A DNA stretch of 16,068 bases from Candidatus Lambdaproteobacteria bacterium (GCA_012964265.1 DTUH01000079.1:1-16068), one strand, 5' to 3'; positions 6,980 through 15,145 are shown, numbered from the stretch's first letter. A program made the numbers and translations. Notes: generated by a model from the letters alone, not told the origin.

Positions 6980-7663
6980 ATGAGAAAATTATATGAATTG
7001 GCAGGTGCAGATGAAAATAGAAGATTCAGTCCTTATTGCTGGAGGATCCGCATGTCACTTGCACACAAGGGGTTGGCTGTCGATTGCCTGCCGTGGCATT
7101 TTACTGAAAAAGAGAAAATCGGGTTTTCCGGACAGGAGAGAGTTCCTGTACTGGTTGATGGCGAAAAGACTGTTTCAGATTCATGGGAAATAGCAAAATA
7201 TCTGGAAACGGAATATCCGGATTCTCCTTCATTACAACTTGAAAATGGTGAAGTGTTTTTTATAAAATTTTGGACTGAGACTGTATTGCATCCGGAATTA
7301 ATGAAACTTTTAGTACTGGACATTTACAAAGGTTTAGCTGCGAAAGACCAAAGCTATTTCCGTGAAAGCCGTGAAAAACTCCTCGGTAAACCACTTGAAG
7401 AAGTAGTCAAAGGACGTGAAGAACGTTTGCCAAACCTGCAAAAATTGTTAACCCCTTTAAGGTTAACTCTCAAAAAACAGGAATATATCGCTGGAGAAAC
7501 ACCGGGATTTTCAGATTACATTGTTTTTGGGGCGTTTCAGTGGGCACGCTGTATTTCAGATTTTTCACTGCTGACTGCAGACGATCCCATCTGTGGGTGG
7601 CGCGAAAAAATGCTTGACCTGCACGACGGACTGGCCGGAAAGGCTGTGGGATATACAGTTTGA
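6980..7663 (+). CDS. Glutathione S-transferase family protein
   Basis: The 227-residue cytoplasmic protein has a thioredoxin-like N-terminal domain (about 1-80) and an all-alpha C-terminal domain. The N-terminal half shows FSPYCWRIRMSLAHKGL at 16-32, where SPYC-W occupies the GST active-site position (S17, C20). It also has the cis-proline element RVPVLVDG at 54-61, with P56, and the glutathione-binding SDSWEIAKYLE at 66-76. The SPYCWR signature recalls GSTs related to beta-etherases and other bacterial detoxification or dehalogenation GSTs, but the substrate cannot be read from sequence. AAGAGA lies before ATG 6980. The gene sits 50 bp upstream of glnS, and the two may share a transcript by proximity only. 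Confidence 0.88.
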   Translation: MRKLYELAGADENRRFSPYCWRIRMSLAHKGLAVDCLPWHFTEKEKIGFSGQERVPVLVDGEKTVSDSWEIAKYLETEYPDSPSLQLENGEVFFIKFWTETVLHPELMKLLVLDIYKGLAAKDQSYFRESREKLLGKPLEEVVKGREERLPNLQKLLTPLRLTLKKQEYIAGETPGFSDYIVFGAFQWARCISDFSLLTADDPICGWREKMLDLHDGLAGKAVGYTV

Positions 7664-7713
7664 TTAAAATTCAGTAAATCCATCAAAACATAAAAAATAA
7701 TTATTATCAAATA

Positions 7714-9417
7714 ATGTCAGATATAGAGTTTTCTCACAAATCTGCAACTGATTTTATCCGTAAAATTATCCGTGAAGACTTGGCTTCCGGAAAACATCAG
7801 CAAATCGTAACCCGTTTTCCTCCAGAACCAAATGGTCATTTACACATTGGGCACGCAAAATCAATTCACTTGAATTTTGGTGTTGCAAACGAATTTGACG
7901 GATATTGTTTCATGCGCTTTGATGACACCAATCCTGTCAAAGAGGATGAGCAATATGTGGAGGGAATTTTAAACGATGTACGCTGGCTGGGATATGACTG
8001 GGGTGAGCGCCTGACTCATGCATCAGATTATTTTGAACGGCTTTATGAATTTGCGGAAGAAATGATTCAAAAAGGCAAAGCTTATGTTGAAAGCCTTAAT
8101 GCAGAAGAAATAAGGGAACTTCGTGGAACTCTGACGGAGCCTGGAAAAGACAGTCCGTACCGCGTGCGAAGTGTTGAAGAAAATATGACACTCTTCAGGA
8201 AAATGCGCGGAGGTGAGTTTGAAGACGGCTCCCATGTTTTGCGGGCTAAAATAGACATGTCTTCGCCAAATATAAATCTGCGTGACCCTGTTCTCTACCG
8301 AATCCGAAAAGTTTCACATCAACGAACAGCAAATCAGTGGTGTGTTTATCCACTCTATGATTTTACTCATGGTTTATCAGATGCGCTGGAAGGCGTAACT
8401 CATTCGCTTTGCACTCTGGAATTTGAGGACCATCGGCCTTTGTATAATTGGATTCTGGAAGAGGTAAGCGCACCTTGCCTTCCTCGGCAAATTGAATTTT
8501 CGCGGCTCAACTTACGGTACAGCGTCTTGAGCAAACGAAGACTGATTCAACTGGTTGAAGAGGAACACGTTGAGGGCTGGGACGATCCACGCATGTTAAC
8601 CCTTTCAGGTTTAAGACGGCGCGGATATCCGGCTGCTGCGATTCGTTTATTTTGCGAACGCATCGGTATTTCAAAAAGCGAAAACAATATTGAGATGAAC
8701 GTACTCGAGGATTGCGCCCGAGAAGAGCTCGACAAAACCGCGCCCCGTGTGATGGCAGTTTTACGGCCCTTAAAAGTAGTCATCACAGATTATCCGAAAA
8801 ATGAAACCGAAGAATTTGAACCGGCGCGTCATCCGAAAAATCCGGAAATGGGAACGCGAACTTTGCCATTTTCAAGGGAAATTTACATCGACCGGGACGA
8901 TTTTCGTGAAGATCCGCCTCCCAAATATTTCCGGCTTGCTCCGGGAAAAGAAGTTCGGCTGCGTTTCGCATACGTCATTCGCTGCAATGAGGTTATTTAT
9001 GAAAACGGCAAGATAATCGAACTCCGCTGCACTTACGACAAAGCGACTCGTTCCGGCGTAAAAGCAGAAGGACGCAAGGTTAAAGGCATTATCCACTGGG
9101 TTTCAATTCAGCATTCTGTCTCAGCCGAAGTTCGTTTGTATGACCGCCTCTTCGCTGCCCCCTATCCCGGACGTGATGATCCGGAAAGAGATTTTCTCAA
9201 GGACTTAAATCCGGAATCCGTTGAAATAATTTCCAAATGCAAAGTCGAACCCGCATTGCTGGAAGCAAAACCGGAAGATGTTTTTCAATTTGAACGTGTC
9301 GGTTATTTTTGTGTGGATTCAAAAAAATCGCGTCCGGAGGCATTGGTTTTTAACCGGACAGTAACCCTGCGGGATACATGGGCCAAGCTGGAACAGGAAA
9401 AAAATCCACAGAACTGA
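7714..9417 (+). CDS. glnS: Glutaminyl-tRNA synthetase
   Basis: The 567-residue class I aminoacyl-tRNA synthetase charges tRNA-Gln with glutamine in an ATP-dependent reaction. The catalytic core carries RFPPEPNGHLHIGHAKS at 34-50 (HIGH 44-47) and the KMSKS-equivalent VLSKR at 271-275. FMRFDDTNP at 66-74 and CVYPLYDFTHGLSDALEGVT at 210-229 are characteristic of GlnRS rather than the shorter bacterial GluRS. Residues from about 340 onward form the two beta-barrel anticodon-binding domains, with IHWVS and YDRLF as in known GlnRS. The length fits E. coli GlnRS (554). Presence of GlnRS suggests direct glutaminylation of tRNA-Gln, although a GatCAB amidotransferase may also exist. ATG 7714 has no clear Shine-Dalgarno. 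The outer-membrane gene begins 5 bp after the stop. Confidence 0.97.
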   Translation: MSDIEFSHKSATDFIRKIIREDLASGKHQQIVTRFPPEPNGHLHIGHAKSIHLNFGVANEFDGYCFMRFDDTNPVKEDEQYVEGILNDVRWLGYDWGERLTHASDYFERLYEFAEEMIQKGKAYVESLNAEEIRELRGTLTEPGKDSPYRVRSVEENMTLFRKMRGGEFEDGSHVLRAKIDMSSPNINLRDPVLYRIRKVSHQRTANQWCVYPLYDFTHGLSDALEGVTHSLCTLEFEDHRPLYNWILEEVSAPCLPRQIEFSRLNLRYSVLSKRRLIQLVEEEHVEGWDDPRMLTLSGLRRRGYPAAAIRLFCERIGISKSENNIEMNVLEDCAREELDKTAPRVMAVLRPLKVVITDYPKNETEEFEPARHPKNPEMGTRTLPFSREIYIDRDDFREDPPPKYFRLAPGKEVRLRFAYVIRCNEVIYENGKIIELRCTYDKATRSGVKAEGRKVKGIIHWVSIQHSVSAEVRLYDRLFAAPYPGRDDPERDFLKDLNPESVEIISKCKVEPALLEAKPEDVFQFERVGYFCVDSKKSRPEALVFNRTVTLRDTWAKLEQEKNPQN

Positions 9418-9422
9418 GGGTC

Positions 9423-10682
9423 ATGACAAGATGGTCACCCACATTGCATCGAATTTCAATAATCACTCTTTTCTGCGTCGTCTTTTTCAGTTTAATTTTC
9501 GGTCCATTAGCCACAAAACTTTTGGCATTTGATGATGCTTCTGAAATAAATCACTCCTACCTGAATCAGGAAAATTTTCTTGATCTAAAATCCTACCAAT
9601 TTAACAAATTGCGTGAAGAAGAATGGTATGAAAGCACGGGAGGATGGCGTCTTACCGGCGGAAGTCTTGGTTTAGATCTGCTTTATTCTCGGTTTGAAGT
9701 ACGATTGCCCCATGCTCTTGCAGAAGAAACTACCGTTATTTTCAGTGCAAAACAGGAAGAATTTTATGAAATAAAACCCTTTCGTTATCTGGTGGAAGTA
9801 GAATGGCGTCCACATGACTGGGCGGCATTTTCTCTGCTTGGAATGCCGGAATATGACAAGCGGAAAGCGGATCAGGGCGTAAGTGTCACGCTGGGTAAAC
9901 GTCCTTGGAATTTTCTGCGTTTCCAGCATTTGCTTCAGGATCTGTATTATAACGAAAAAAATTTTTACGATGTCTCGTACTATTCTCCGCATCCAAAGGA
10001 GAATTATCTGGAAGGGGCGTTTCGCTGGAATAATTGGCGGACACGATTCAGTCATTTGCTTGATAAACCATTCAAACAAGTTTTTCCAAAACAGGATTTG
10101 ACTTTCACATACAAAGGGCAGGACAGCATTGCGGTGCTGGATTATCATTATGGACAGCAACGACTGGCCGGTCTCAGCTGGCGCAGCTTTGATATACGCA
10201 AACGTCGTGAAACAACAACTTACACAGAAACTGCATCGCCGGACAATCGTGACCAGCAACTGCTTTATAACTCTACGGATTTATATTGGCTCCATCCCTT
10301 AAGCGAAAAGCTTCATGGAACCCTTGGACTGCGTGAAGATCGGTTTCGAAATATCTTGCGTCAACTTGATCTTGCTCTCGACAATTACGATTTCCATTTG
10401 TGGACCGCGCAGATTTATGGAATTTTGCGTCAACAAACCGCGCCGGACAGATTTTGGGAATATGGCTTGTATGCGGGCGATACCGACAAAGTAACGAATT
10501 ATCTGAGTGCGGAGCAGCAGGATAAAACACGTCGCAAAACAGAAGTCAAACTACGTGTGAGCTGGGAATTCCAGGATGTGAGTAATAAGTCTGCCTTTAT
10601 GATAACCACCAGTTGGAATATGGATGATTTTTTCAACGATTTTTGGGATGGCGGAAATATCTCTTATCAACAGATTTTCTAG
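9423..10682 (+). CDS. Predicted outer-membrane beta-barrel protein, function unknown
   Basis: The protein has 419 residues. The N-terminus has basic residues (R3, R10), a long hydrophobic core (about 11-32) and a likely signal-peptidase region near KLLAFDDA. The mature part consists of alternating aromatic and polar strands (LRFQHLLQDLYY, YLEGAFRWNNWRTRFSH, HLWTAQIYGILRQQT) and ends in YQQIF; a terminal Phe is the usual recognition signal for barrel assembly in outer membranes. Strand-like segments are spread evenly, and no plug or enzymatic motif was seen. I do not recognise a named family. The start chosen is ATG 9423, close behind GAGGG. The same frame opens at 9378 inside glnS, but that adds 15 residues and no signal feature. 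It follows glnS by 5 bp, suggesting cotranscription without an obvious functional link. Confidence 0.75.
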   Translation: MTRWSPTLHRISIITLFCVVFFSLIFGPLATKLLAFDDASEINHSYLNQENFLDLKSYQFNKLREEEWYESTGGWRLTGGSLGLDLLYSRFEVRLPHALAEETTVIFSAKQEEFYEIKPFRYLVEVEWRPHDWAAFSLLGMPEYDKRKADQGVSVTLGKRPWNFLRFQHLLQDLYYNEKNFYDVSYYSPHPKENYLEGAFRWNNWRTRFSHLLDKPFKQVFPKQDLTFTYKGQDSIAVLDYHYGQQRLAGLSWRSFDIRKRRETTTYTETASPDNRDQQLLYNSTDLYWLHPLSEKLHGTLGLREDRFRNILRQLDLALDNYDFHLWTAQIYGILRQQTAPDRFWEYGLYAGDTDKVTNYLSAEQQDKTRRKTEVKLRVSWEFQDVSNKSAFMITTSWNMDDFFNDFWDGGNISYQQIF

Positions 10683-10718
10683 CTGACAAAAAATAGACTC
10701 ACAAAAATCTAACACAGA

Positions 10719-12116
10719 ATGAAAATAAAAATGAAAAATCTTAAACAAATTCAGAATTTTGATAACGAAAATTTTGTGCACCCCTGGGAAAGCATGAAAG
10801 ATGTGGGAAGCAACAAACGGATGTTTGCCGAAAGCGCAGAAGGGATTTATCTCTACGACGAAAATGGTCAGAAACTGATCGATGGTCCCGGAGGAATGTG
10901 GTGCGTGCAGATTGGTTATCGTCGCCAAGAAATGGCGGAAGCGATTTCCGGACAAATCCTCAAAATTCCGTATTACTCTCCGTGGAATATGAGTGCCGCA
11001 CCCAGTGCTTTGCTGGCAAAAAAGATTGCCGAACTCACTCCGGGAGACTTGAACCATGTCTTCTTCACGACTTGCGGCTCAACTGCTGTGGACAGTGCCG
11101 TCCGTTTTGTCCATTTCTATAACAATGTGCTGGGTCGTCCGCAAAAAAAGAAAGTGATTTCGCGTGAAAAGTCATATCACGGCAGTACGTACCTCAGCGC
11201 GACCATGTGCGGAAAGGAACGCGACAAAGATTGGATGGACACCGCAAACGAGCTGGTTCATATTATTCCGGATGTCAACCCCAGCCGTCGTCCAGAAAGT
11301 ATGAGTTTAGAAGATTTTCTTGATGAGAAAATCGCAGACCTTGAAACCGCAATCCAGACACTTGGCGCTGAGAATGTTGGTGCCTTCATTGCCGAACCGG
11401 TGCTGGCTTCCGGAGGGGTGATTATTCCACCGGAAGGTTACCATAAACGCTGTCTGGAAGTATGCCGCCGACATGATGTGCTGTATATTTCCGATGAGGT
11501 TGTAACCGCATTTGGCCGTTTAGGACATTGGTTCGCCTCGAAGGATGTTTTCGGAATTGAGCCGGACATCATCACCTGTGCCAAGGGTTTGACCTCCGGA
11601 TATATACCGATGGGAGCCTGCATTATTTCCGACCGGATCTTCAGCCAAATCTCCGGTGAGAAATCTCAAGACGCAACTTTCTCAAACGGCTACACTTATT
11701 CGGGGCATCCGGTGAGTTCTGCTGCCGCACTCAAAAACATTGAAATTATTGAAAACGAGGGCTTGCTGGAACACGTCCGTGAAATCGCTCCATATTTTCA
11801 GCAACGACTGAAGGAACTGAGCAAACTACCGCTCGTAGCAGACACGCGCGGTGTCGGCTTGGTGGGTTGTGTAGAATGCAGGATTGTCGATCCGGATGAT
11901 CCGGATGCACTTGAAATGGATATTGCAATGGGTTCACGCATTGACAAACATTGCCAGCAACTAGGATTGATTGTGCGTCCACTCTGGAACATGTGTGTGT
12001 TCTCACCACCGCTGATAATTACTCCGAAACAAATCGACGAAATGTTCAACATCCTTGAACAAGGCATCATCCTGGCAACAGAGGATTTGCGCCAAGAAGG
12101 CTTATGGAAAGGATAA
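10719..12116 (+). CDS. Class III (omega) aminotransferase, PLP-dependent
   Basis: The 465-residue cytoplasmic enzyme is of fold type I and moves an amino group from an amine or omega-amino acid to a keto acid. Motifs are GPGGMWCVQIGY at 56-67, CGSTAVDSAVRF at 119-130 (PLP phosphate binding), SYHGSTYLSA at 152-161, IAEPVLASGG at 224-233, ISDEVVTAFGRLG at 257-269 (D259 contacts the pyridine nitrogen), ITCAKGLTSGYIPMGA at 285-300 with K289 the Schiff-base lysine, and RPLWN near 420. The overall pattern recalls bacterial putrescine/diamine- or taurine-pyruvate aminotransferases. The substrate is not certain; convergent agmatinase makes an amine such as putrescine attractive. Start ATG 10719 or 10731 cannot be separated. 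A broken dehydrogenase gene follows 6 bp after the stop, suggesting a former operon. Confidence 0.93.
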   Translation: MKIKMKNLKQIQNFDNENFVHPWESMKDVGSNKRMFAESAEGIYLYDENGQKLIDGPGGMWCVQIGYRRQEMAEAISGQILKIPYYSPWNMSAAPSALLAKKIAELTPGDLNHVFFTTCGSTAVDSAVRFVHFYNNVLGRPQKKKVISREKSYHGSTYLSATMCGKERDKDWMDTANELVHIIPDVNPSRRPESMSLEDFLDEKIADLETAIQTLGAENVGAFIAEPVLASGGVIIPPEGYHKRCLEVCRRHDVLYISDEVVTAFGRLGHWFASKDVFGIEPDIITCAKGLTSGYIPMGACIISDRIFSQISGEKSQDATFSNGYTYSGHPVSSAAALKNIEIIENEGLLEHVREIAPYFQQRLKELSKLPLVADTRGVGLVGCVECRIVDPDDPDALEMDIAMGSRIDKHCQQLGLIVRPLWNMCVFSPPLIITPKQIDEMFNILEQGIILATEDLRQEGLWKG

Positions 12117-12122
12117 CTCAAA

Positions 12123-12282
12123 ATGCCTGAGCGCGACCCTCGTTATGATATCCTCTTTTAACCATTACAGATTGGCCCGGTAACAGCCCGCAATCGCTTT
12201 TATCAAGTACCGCACTGCAACGGCATGGGCTATTTGCCCCAACACATTGGCGGCCATGCGCGGAATCAAAGCCGGTTTTTAA
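12123..12282 (+). pseudogene. Remnant 5' end of a trimethylamine-dehydrogenase-like (OYE family) gene
   Basis: From ATG 12123 the frame reads MPERDPRYDILF and then meets TAA at 12159-12161, where the family has Glu (a GAA to TAA change). It resumes in the same frame as PLQIGPVTARNRFYQVPHCN plus GMGY (12162-12233). One extra base around 12234-12240 then shifts the frame, and in the new frame PNTLAAMRGIKA follows before ending in GF and TAA at 12280. The order matches the N-terminus of trimethylamine/dimethylamine dehydrogenase-like flavoproteins (DILFEPIQIGP, NRFYQVPHC, then AHRSVKAEGGW, recalled from memory). Such enzymes have about 650-730 residues; only some 50 remain. Nonsense, frameshift and truncation together make it a dead fragment. 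It starts 6 bp after the aminotransferase stop. Confidence 0.85.
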
Positions 12283-12286
12283 TTTA

Positions 12287-13288
12287 TCAGGAACCTTTAC
12301 TTTGGGATTTTCTATCGAGCCGAGTTCCAATCTTTCGTGCCCTTGCCCCTTTTTTTTGCGCCAACAGACAAAGGTAATCATGCCCGAGTGTGGCTGCCGC
12401 CAGTGAGGTGATTTCGGAGTGATCGTAAGCTGGCGCGACTTCCACAATATCCATTCCGATTAAATTCAGATCTCCCAGCGAATGCAGAATAGACAGTGCC
12501 TGGGCTGTGCTCAATCCACCCACAACTGGTGTACCTGTACCCGGCGCGAAAGCGGGATCAAGACAGTCAATGTCAAAAGTGATGTAAACAGGGTCACTTA
12601 GTTTCACTATGTCGTGTATGTATTCAATCACATCCTGCATACCATGAGTATGAATCCAGGGTGAAGGCAAAATATTAAATCCGTGAGTACAGTTGTTTTG
12701 TGTACGAATTCCGATTTGCACCGAACTTTCCGGAACCACGATACCTTCACGGGCGGCACGCAAAAACATGGAACCGTGATCCAGCCGCTCGCCATCATCG
12801 TCCCAGGTGTCAGAATGCGCATCGAAATGAATTAGTGAAATTGGTCCATGAATCTTGTGGTGTGCACGCAACAAGGGGTAGGTGACAAAGTGATCTCCGC
12901 CAAAACTGAGTAGCGATGTTCCTTGCTTTAAAATAGTGTCTGCGTGTTTCTCAACCTTCTCCACAATATTTTGCGGATAGCCGTAATCCAGCCAAACGTC
13001 GCCATAATCCACGACTGCCAAATGGTCAAAAGGATTGAAATTAAACGGATAGCCATCCAGTGAGGCAACTTCAGTCGATGCCGTACGAATACCTCTCGGT
13101 CCAAAACGGGCTCCCGGGCGATTGCTGGTGGCACTGTCAAAAGGAATCCCCGTTACGGCTACATCAACACCAGTCAAGTCACGAGTGTATTTGCGGCGTA
13201 AAAAACTGAGCGCGCCGGAATATCCCATATCGTTTGAGCGGCCATATAAATCATCTCGCCTAAAAGCACCGTCTCCAACTGTTTTCAT
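12287..13288 (-). CDS. speB: Agmatinase (ureohydrolase family)
   Basis: The 333-residue cytoplasmic manganese enzyme converts agmatine to putrescine and urea. Binuclear metal motifs are all present: SFGGDHFVTYPLLRAH at 128-143 (H133), HFDAHSDTWDD at 154-164 (D156, H158, D160) and ITFDIDCLDPAFAPGTGTP at 236-254 (D239, D241). Further agreement with E. coli SpeB is extensive, including SVQIGIRT, GMDIVEVAPAYDHSEIT and LAAATLG. The start is ATG 13288, preceded by AAGGAG at good spacing; the frame extends to 13333 but lacks a site there. After the usual end (LAQKKG, residue 314) there is a basic 19-residue tail that I do not expect in the family. The gene lies 19 bp downstream of the DHPS-like gene in the same direction. 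Guanidinobutyrase activity is the main alternative. Confidence 0.93.
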   Translation of the reverse strand: MKTVGDGAFRRDDLYGRSNDMGYSGALSFLRRKYTRDLTGVDVAVTGIPFDSATSNRPGARFGPRGIRTASTEVASLDGYPFNFNPFDHLAVVDYGDVWLDYGYPQNIVEKVEKHADTILKQGTSLLSFGGDHFVTYPLLRAHHKIHGPISLIHFDAHSDTWDDDGERLDHGSMFLRAAREGIVVPESSVQIGIRTQNNCTHGFNILPSPWIHTHGMQDVIEYIHDIVKLSDPVYITFDIDCLDPAFAPGTGTPVVGGLSTAQALSILHSLGDLNLIGMDIVEVAPAYDHSEITSLAAATLGHDYLCLLAQKKGARARKIGTRLDRKSQSKGS

Positions 13289-13307
13289 AATTCTCCTTAA
13301 TATAACT

Positions 13308-14255
13308 TTATCTACTATTTTTATAAACTGCACCGCTTTTTAAAGCCTCAATTGTATCGATAAGCAAGCGTCCCTGTTCCACTTCATGAAAACGGAGAAC
13401 TGCTATTCCTTGCCAGAGCGCAATACTGGAAACGGCAGCACCCGGAATGTCACGTTCCGACAAATTTAAGCTGCGTGCTTGAGTAACTTCGGCAAGAAAC
13501 GATTTTCTGGAAGGTCCGAGCAACAACGGCAAATTAAATGAATGCAGTTCAGAAATTCTCCGGATAACCTCAAAGCTGTATTTTGCTTTTCCGCTGATAA
13601 ATAATCCCATGCCCGGATCAAGTACAATTTGTTTTTTACGAATTCCTTGTGACTCGGCATATCTCAAACGTTCCCGGAAAAAACTCTTGAGGGTGTCCAG
13701 CACATCCTCGTAATCTGATTGCAGTCTGGTTGTACGTGCAGTGTCGTCTTTGGAAAACATCAAAATCACAGGAACTTGATATTCCGAAATCACTTTTGCC
13801 ATTTTCGCATCACCGCGCAGGGCGGTAACATCGTTGACGGCATCTGCACCGGCTTCCAGTGATTGACGTGCAACTTCTGCTTTCCAGGTGTCCACAGAAA
13901 TCCAAATGTCGCTTTCTCCGCGAATTGATTGAATTAGAGGAATTACACGCTGAAGCTCTTCGTCCAGCGATACATCCGCACTTTCAGGTCCGGAAGATTC
14001 GCCGCCAAAGTCGAGCCAGTCTGCACCTTCATCAATCATTTTTCTGGCCTGTGACAGAGCATCTTCCAATTTGAAAAAGCTGGAGCCGTCAGAAAATGAA
14101 TCCGGAGTCGAATTCAGAATTCCCATCAGGCACGGACGATCAAGCTTTAATTTTTTTCCTCTGGAATACAGAGTACGTGACGGTAATTCAAATGGTGCGG
14201 AAATCATCTGTCGTTGTGCGTAATTTATTGAAATAAAGAAAAAATGATCATCCAT
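13308..14255 (-). CDS. Dihydropteroate synthase-like protein, divergent loop 2
   Basis: This TIM-barrel enzyme of up to 315 residues would condense 6-hydroxymethyl-dihydropterin diphosphate with p-aminobenzoate in folate synthesis. Clear motifs are ILNSTPDSFSDGSSF at 46-60, GADWLDFGGESSGPES at 77-92, WISVDTWKAEVAR at 118-130, GADAVNDVTAL at 136-146, VLDPGMG at 211-217, LLLGPSRKSF at 244-253 and LRFHEV at 287-292. The classical loop-2 signature ESTRPG reads ESSGPE here, so the Arg after the Thr is absent. The ILMHM region reads ILMFSKDDTARTTR, so this is not the standard E. coli-type DHPS. I recall similar STGPG-type variants in other bacteria, so it may still be the cell's FolP. ATG 14255 and ATG 14207 (299 residues) are both possible, and neither has a good Shine-Dalgarno. 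Confidence 0.85.
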   Translation of the reverse strand: MDDHFFFISINYAQRQMISAPFELPSRTLYSRGKKLKLDRPCLMGILNSTPDSFSDGSSFFKLEDALSQARKMIDEGADWLDFGGESSGPESADVSLDEELQRVIPLIQSIRGESDIWISVDTWKAEVARQSLEAGADAVNDVTALRGDAKMAKVISEYQVPVILMFSKDDTARTTRLQSDYEDVLDTLKSFFRERLRYAESQGIRKKQIVLDPGMGLFISGKAKYSFEVIRRISELHSFNLPLLLGPSRKSFLAEVTQARSLNLSERDIPGAAVSSIALWQGIAVLRFHEVEQGRLLIDTIEALKSGAVYKNSR

Positions 14256-14305
14256 TACAGAGCCAGTTTGCCAAAAAACTCAACTCAAAAGCTGAACTTT
14301 TACTG

Positions 14306-15145
14306 ATGTTATCTTCCGGAATTGGAAAATATATAGCGCCGACAGCACTCGGGGCCGGATACGCGATCTCCAAAATGCTTTCGCTGCGTGTGATGGATAC
14401 AGAGTTGGCAATCGCTCAGGATTTTACTTACCAGTTTCTTGCCGGAATTCTTCTCGGTTTCGCGCTCCGTCCTGTTACCAATCAAATATATTGGAAACGG
14501 ACGACCTCAATTTTATTTTTCTCATCATTTTTGCTGATACTTGGTCCAGTTGGGCAAATCTTGAGACGTCTTATTTGGGGCATTCCATTTGATAATACTT
14601 TCTGGCTGCTGTTGATTCCTGAAATCATTGCTGTAGTTTTTGTCAGTATTTTAGCAACTATCCTGCTTCCTTCTCCGCAGCAAGTCATCACTCCGGGAAT
14701 GCTTTGGAGAAGAGTTCAAAAAGAGATAAATATGCCCGCTTTACTTAAATTATCTGGATGCGGTTTGCTTTACGCGATGCTATTTTTGATTTTACAAAGC
14801 ACCTTTGACGAAAGTTTTGCCTCACCTTTCTGGACTGGACGCTTACAGGAATTATTAGATTTGCCGCCAATTTCTACGCAGGAAAAAGTCCTCTTGCTCT
14901 GGGGACAAGGTATGCTCAACACGCTGATACTGCTGCCTTTATTCCTGTTTTTTTTTCGTGAAAAGGTAGAACTGATAGTGGTTTTCGGATCACTGTCTTT
15001 TGTTGTGGCAGTTTTTTCTCCAGCTTTTGCAAATTTTCAACGCATTGAGCCTCTGCTGCTTGTCGATCAGGTTTTCATCGGTTTTTGTTTGCATTTCCTC
15101 TTTGTGATCGGAACCGTTTTTTGTTTTGGCCGGAATAAAAAATAA
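14306..15145 (+). CDS. Multi-pass inner-membrane protein of unknown function
   Basis: The 279-residue protein has about seven hydrophobic segments (near 41-57, 66-84, 99-121, 145-163, 196-217, 222-243 and 252-274), with a weaker one near 10-27. Short basic loops such as YWKRTT and WRRVQKE suggest cytoplasmic sides. A longer amphipathic stretch, about 164-195 (FDESFASPFWTGRLQELL), lies between membrane segments and could be periplasmic. I see no transporter, protease or transferase signature and do not recognise the family. The start is ATG 14306, 50 bp from the divergent DHPS-like gene, so the short gap must hold both starts. The aminotransferase gene follows 57 bp after the stop, probably in the same transcript. 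Confidence 0.75.
   Translation: MLSSGIGKYIAPTALGAGYAISKMLSLRVMDTELAIAQDFTYQFLAGILLGFALRPVTNQIYWKRTTSILFFSSFLLILGPVGQILRRLIWGIPFDNTFWLLLIPEIIAVVFVSILATILLPSPQQVITPGMLWRRVQKEINMPALLKLSGCGLLYAMLFLILQSTFDESFASPFWTGRLQELLDLPPISTQEKVLLLWGQGMLNTLILLPLFLFFFREKVELIVVFGSLSFVVAVFSPAFANFQRIEPLLLVDQVFIGFCLHFLFVIGTVFCFGRNKK

Noticed and set aside
9378..9422. Upstream start of the outer-membrane protein inside glnS
   Set aside because: It overlaps the end of glnS, adds no signal-peptide character, and ATG 9423 follows GAGGG directly.
9672..10259. 195-codon open frame on the minus strand
   Set aside because: It lies antisense to the barrel protein, has Cys/Phe/Ile-rich composition without domains, and is best explained as a shadow.
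10551..11057. 168-codon open frame on the minus strand
   Set aside because: It straddles the end of the barrel gene and the start of the aminotransferase, has no motifs, and conflicts with two well-supported genes.
13289..13333. Longer agmatinase start
   Set aside because: AAGGAG sits just before ATG 13288, and the extra residues do not match SpeB and run into the end of the DHPS-like gene.
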